Source: an uncultured Fretibacterium sp. (lineage in GTDB: Bacteria; Synergistota; Synergistia; Synergistales; Aminobacteriaceae). Taken from it: DNA of 7,261 bases. Each line of letters opens with the position of its first letter. The stretch's first letter is position 1. Location: positions 1 to 7,261 of the forward strand of contig CALGHA010000189.1 in the NCBI GenBank assembly GCA_937915835.1, in the 5' to 3' direction. Under the pieces are notes generated by a model, which made no database searches, had not been told where the DNA came from, and was given only the letters and a program-made list of their open reading frames with translations. Shown one piece after another: positions 6,259 through 7,261 of the stretch. The position numbers were made by a program, and so were the translations under genes.

Positions 6259-6693
6259 TTAAAGATGTTTGCCGAAAAATTCCTTGAGCTTGTTGATTTC
6301 AATTCCTTGTCGTTCGTGCCCGTTGCTTTCTCGATCGTGTCTTCGGTGAGATAAAGGGAATCCGCCGCGCTTCCTGCCATCATCAATAATGGAACGTTGA
6401 TTAACTTTAGATCGTCCGTAGCGTCCCAAGTCATTAACTCAGTGAGGCTTGAGCGGGTATATTCAAACGTTGAGTTAGGATGTCTGTGAGTTTTTCCGTA
6501 ATATTTCATTCCTTCGCGGTAAAGATCATTCGTGATTGCCTCGATTGCTTCGTCGGTGAGCGCGTCAAAATCAACCGTTCCAGCCGCAAGAATTGCGAAC
6601 TCATATAACCTTCTCGGCGAACACGCCCCGTGTTGAATATGCTCAAAGTAGCTACAGCTAGCCGCCGCCTCCGCACGTTATTATGAACTTCAT
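6259..6693 (-). pseudogene. Alpha/beta hydrolase (dienelactone hydrolase-like) pseudogene with several internal deletions
   Basis: Family segments appear in the right order but in different frames: MKF at the ATG (6691-6693); ITCGGGG, which resembles the nucleophile elbow GxCxGGGY; then in another frame AVATLSIFNTGRVRREGYM; then LTDEAIEAITNDLYREGMKYY and HPNSTFEYTRSSLTEL; then NVPLLMMAGSAADSLYL up to NDKEL; then, again shifted, INKLKEFFGKHL with a natural TAA at 6259-6261. Missing pieces include most of the N-terminal half, the end of the elbow helix, a middle loop and the block with the catalytic His (usually GATH near KELF). AAGGAGG (6705-6711) still stands 11 bases before the ATG. The longest clean ORF here, about 94 codons starting at 6509, is only the middle part and reads past the native stop. 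Intact relatives are cytoplasmic hydrolases of about 290-330 residues. Confidence 0.7.
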
Positions 6694-6959
6694 GAAAGAT
6701 TTTTCCTCCTTGTGAAAAGTTTTGACGAGAATATAACTTGCGATAGTATCTATTTGACTTTGCAGTCTCTCTCTGGTTCTGGCGAGTATAATTTTTCTCT
6801 CAGGAATGCTCTTTTCTCCTTGACGGCATAAATTCATGTATTCTTTCATGTCGGCAATACTCATTCCGCATTTCCTGAGCTGTCGGAGGCTCTTAATCCA
6901 CGCAATATCATGTTCGTCATTCCTGTTTCCTTGCAGGCCTGTAACATTGTGTAAATCAT
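6694..6959 (-). pseudogene. MerR-family transcriptional regulator pseudogene (truncated HTH, frameshift)
   Basis: A well-placed start at 6957-6959, with AGGAG (6969-6973) 9 bases upstream, encodes MIYTMLQACKETGMT, the typical first helix of a MerR protein. This frame then stops at 6861-6863 after 32 codons. From about 6914 the family sequence continues in a different frame: EHDIAWIKSL, RQLRKCGMSIADMKEY, CRQGEKSIPERKIIL and a coiled-coil segment RERLQSQI. The join removes roughly 20-25 residues, the recognition helix and first wing, and breaks the frame, so the protein cannot bind DNA in the normal way. The C-terminal end also looks fused: the frame runs without a stop through the hydrolase ribosome binding site into its start. 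MerR regulators of this group typically control nearby or divergent hydrolase and oxidoreductase genes. Confidence 0.7.
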
Positions 6960-6980
6960 AATTTCTTACTCCTGTAAAAT

Positions 6981-7011
6981 TTGAACGTTAATCGCAATCG
7001 GTTGTTAAAAT
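6981..7011 (+). promoter_or_regulatory. Candidate MerR-type promoter with 19-bp spacer
   Basis: TTGAAC (6981-6986) and TAAAAT (7006-7011) are separated by exactly 19 bases. MerR activators characteristically act on promoters with 19-20 bp spacers and bind a dyad within them. The spacer region here is flanked by TTAA (6988-6991 and 7005-7008), a weak dyad only. It faces the plus-strand ORF at 7108 and lies just upstream of the MerR pseudogene, the classical divergent arrangement. Confidence 0.4.
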
Positions 7012-7047
7012 CTCATTATCCAAAAAAGTTTTTTATCACAGGAGGTT

Positions 7048-7122
7048 ATGTGCAGAAATTTTATCATGCTTGAGGCTTCGAACGAATTTTTATCAAAGGG
7101 GGTAATCATGCTCAGAAATTTT
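7048..7122. repeat. Short direct repeat of a gene start
   Basis: The first 15 bases from the ATG at 7048 (encoding MCRNF) and from the ATG at 7108 (encoding MLRNF) match at 13 of 15 positions. They are 60 bases apart, in the same frame, with no stop between them. Only the second ATG has a well-spaced ribosome binding site; the AGGAGG before the first is just 2 bases from its ATG. Confidence 0.45.
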
Positions 7123-7261
7123 TTTCTGAATACGTCAACGGGGAAAACTCTTTGTGGATTTCTCTATAAGCCTGAGACTAACGGAGAAAAAATCAGAGCT
7201 GGAGGAGTGCGACAAGTTGAATTAATCACGTCATGCCGCCCATTTGCTCCCACCCACCCAC
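7108..7261 (+). CDS. N-terminal part of a possible alpha/beta hydrolase (runs off the window)
   Basis: ATG at 7108 follows a strong GGGGG (7098-7102) with 5 bases spacing. The first 25 or so residues (MLRNFFLNTSTGKTLCGFLY, then KPE) have the pattern of alpha/beta hydrolase N-termini, where a beta hairpin with a G-K-x-L-x-G-x-L core precedes the oxyanion strand. After EKIRA, where such proteins normally continue with a hydrophobic strand and an HG motif, the sequence turns unlike the family (GGVRQVELITS and so on). A deletion or frame change like those in the neighbouring genes may lie here. In-frame upstream ATGs at 7048 and 7066 exist. The ORF is open to the right edge, so completeness cannot be judged. 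Confidence 0.4.
   Translation, partial: MLRNFFLNTSTGKTLCGFLYKPETNGEKIRAGGVRQVELITSCRPFAPTHP

Noticed and set aside
6225..6509. 94-codon minus-strand ORF as an intact small gene
   Set aside because: It is the middle of an alpha/beta hydrolase; family sequence continues upstream of its ATG, and its last ~25 residues are out of frame and overlap the transporter stop and terminator.
6658..6864. 68-codon minus-strand ORF as an intact gene
   Set aside because: It begins inside the MerR sequence; clear MerR residues (WIKSLRQLRKCG) precede its ATG in the same frame.
1..7261. CRISPR arrays, tRNA or rRNA genes, insertion sequences, prophage or toxin-antitoxin modules
   Set aside because: No regularly spaced repeats, tRNA-like cloverleafs, transposase motifs or terminal inverted repeats were seen on either strand.

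Overview
The window looks like bacterial chromosome from an anaerobic, host- or gut-associated type of organism with moderate GC. Purine-rich Shine-Dalgarno sequences precede most starts and genes are tightly packed. The style (Cache-HAMP-SpoIIE-HATPase sensor, formate/nitrite channel, MerR next to alpha/beta hydrolase) reminds me of Synergistota. No rRNA, tRNA or diagnostic marker is present, so this assignment is only an impression.

Layout: positions 1-701 (+) hold the 3' end of an unrecognised gene. It converges, with a 6-base gap, on a three-gene minus-strand operon at 708-4681. In transcription order the operon encodes a STAS anti-sigma-factor antagonist, a large membrane sensor that fuses a double-Cache-like domain, HAMP, a SpoIIE/PP2C phosphatase and an RsbW-like HATPase domain, and a coiled-coil/P-loop ATPase/cyclic-nucleotide-binding-like fusion. 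A good sigma-70-type promoter lies just upstream (4734-4761). The set reads as a partner-switching signalling module. The sensor's phosphatase would dephosphorylate the STAS protein and its kinase-like tail would phosphorylate it. The ATPase/CNB protein is an unusual candidate output, and no sigma factor is present.

Upstream at 4781-5260 (-) is an LRAT-family protein with an intact His-His-Cys triad. The 263-base gap at 5261-5523 carries two divergent promoters and a possible decayed C-terminal coding remnant.

The right part (5524-7261) is accessory and decaying. A formate/nitrite transporter (+) lacks about 45 residues of its first two helices through an in-frame deletion and ends at a likely bidirectional terminator. 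Next, on the minus strand, come an alpha/beta hydrolase pseudogene and a MerR-family regulator pseudogene, each reduced to collinear family segments joined by deletions and frame changes. A divergent plus-strand ORF, possibly another hydrolase, starts at 7108 and runs off the window. Its upstream region still holds a promoter-like sequence with the 19-bp spacer typical of MerR-controlled promoters.

The most interesting points are the partner-switching operon with its degenerate ATPase-CNB protein, a decayed tandem copy of the phosphatase gene's own 5' end just upstream of it, and the clustering of internal deletions in neighbouring genes on the right.
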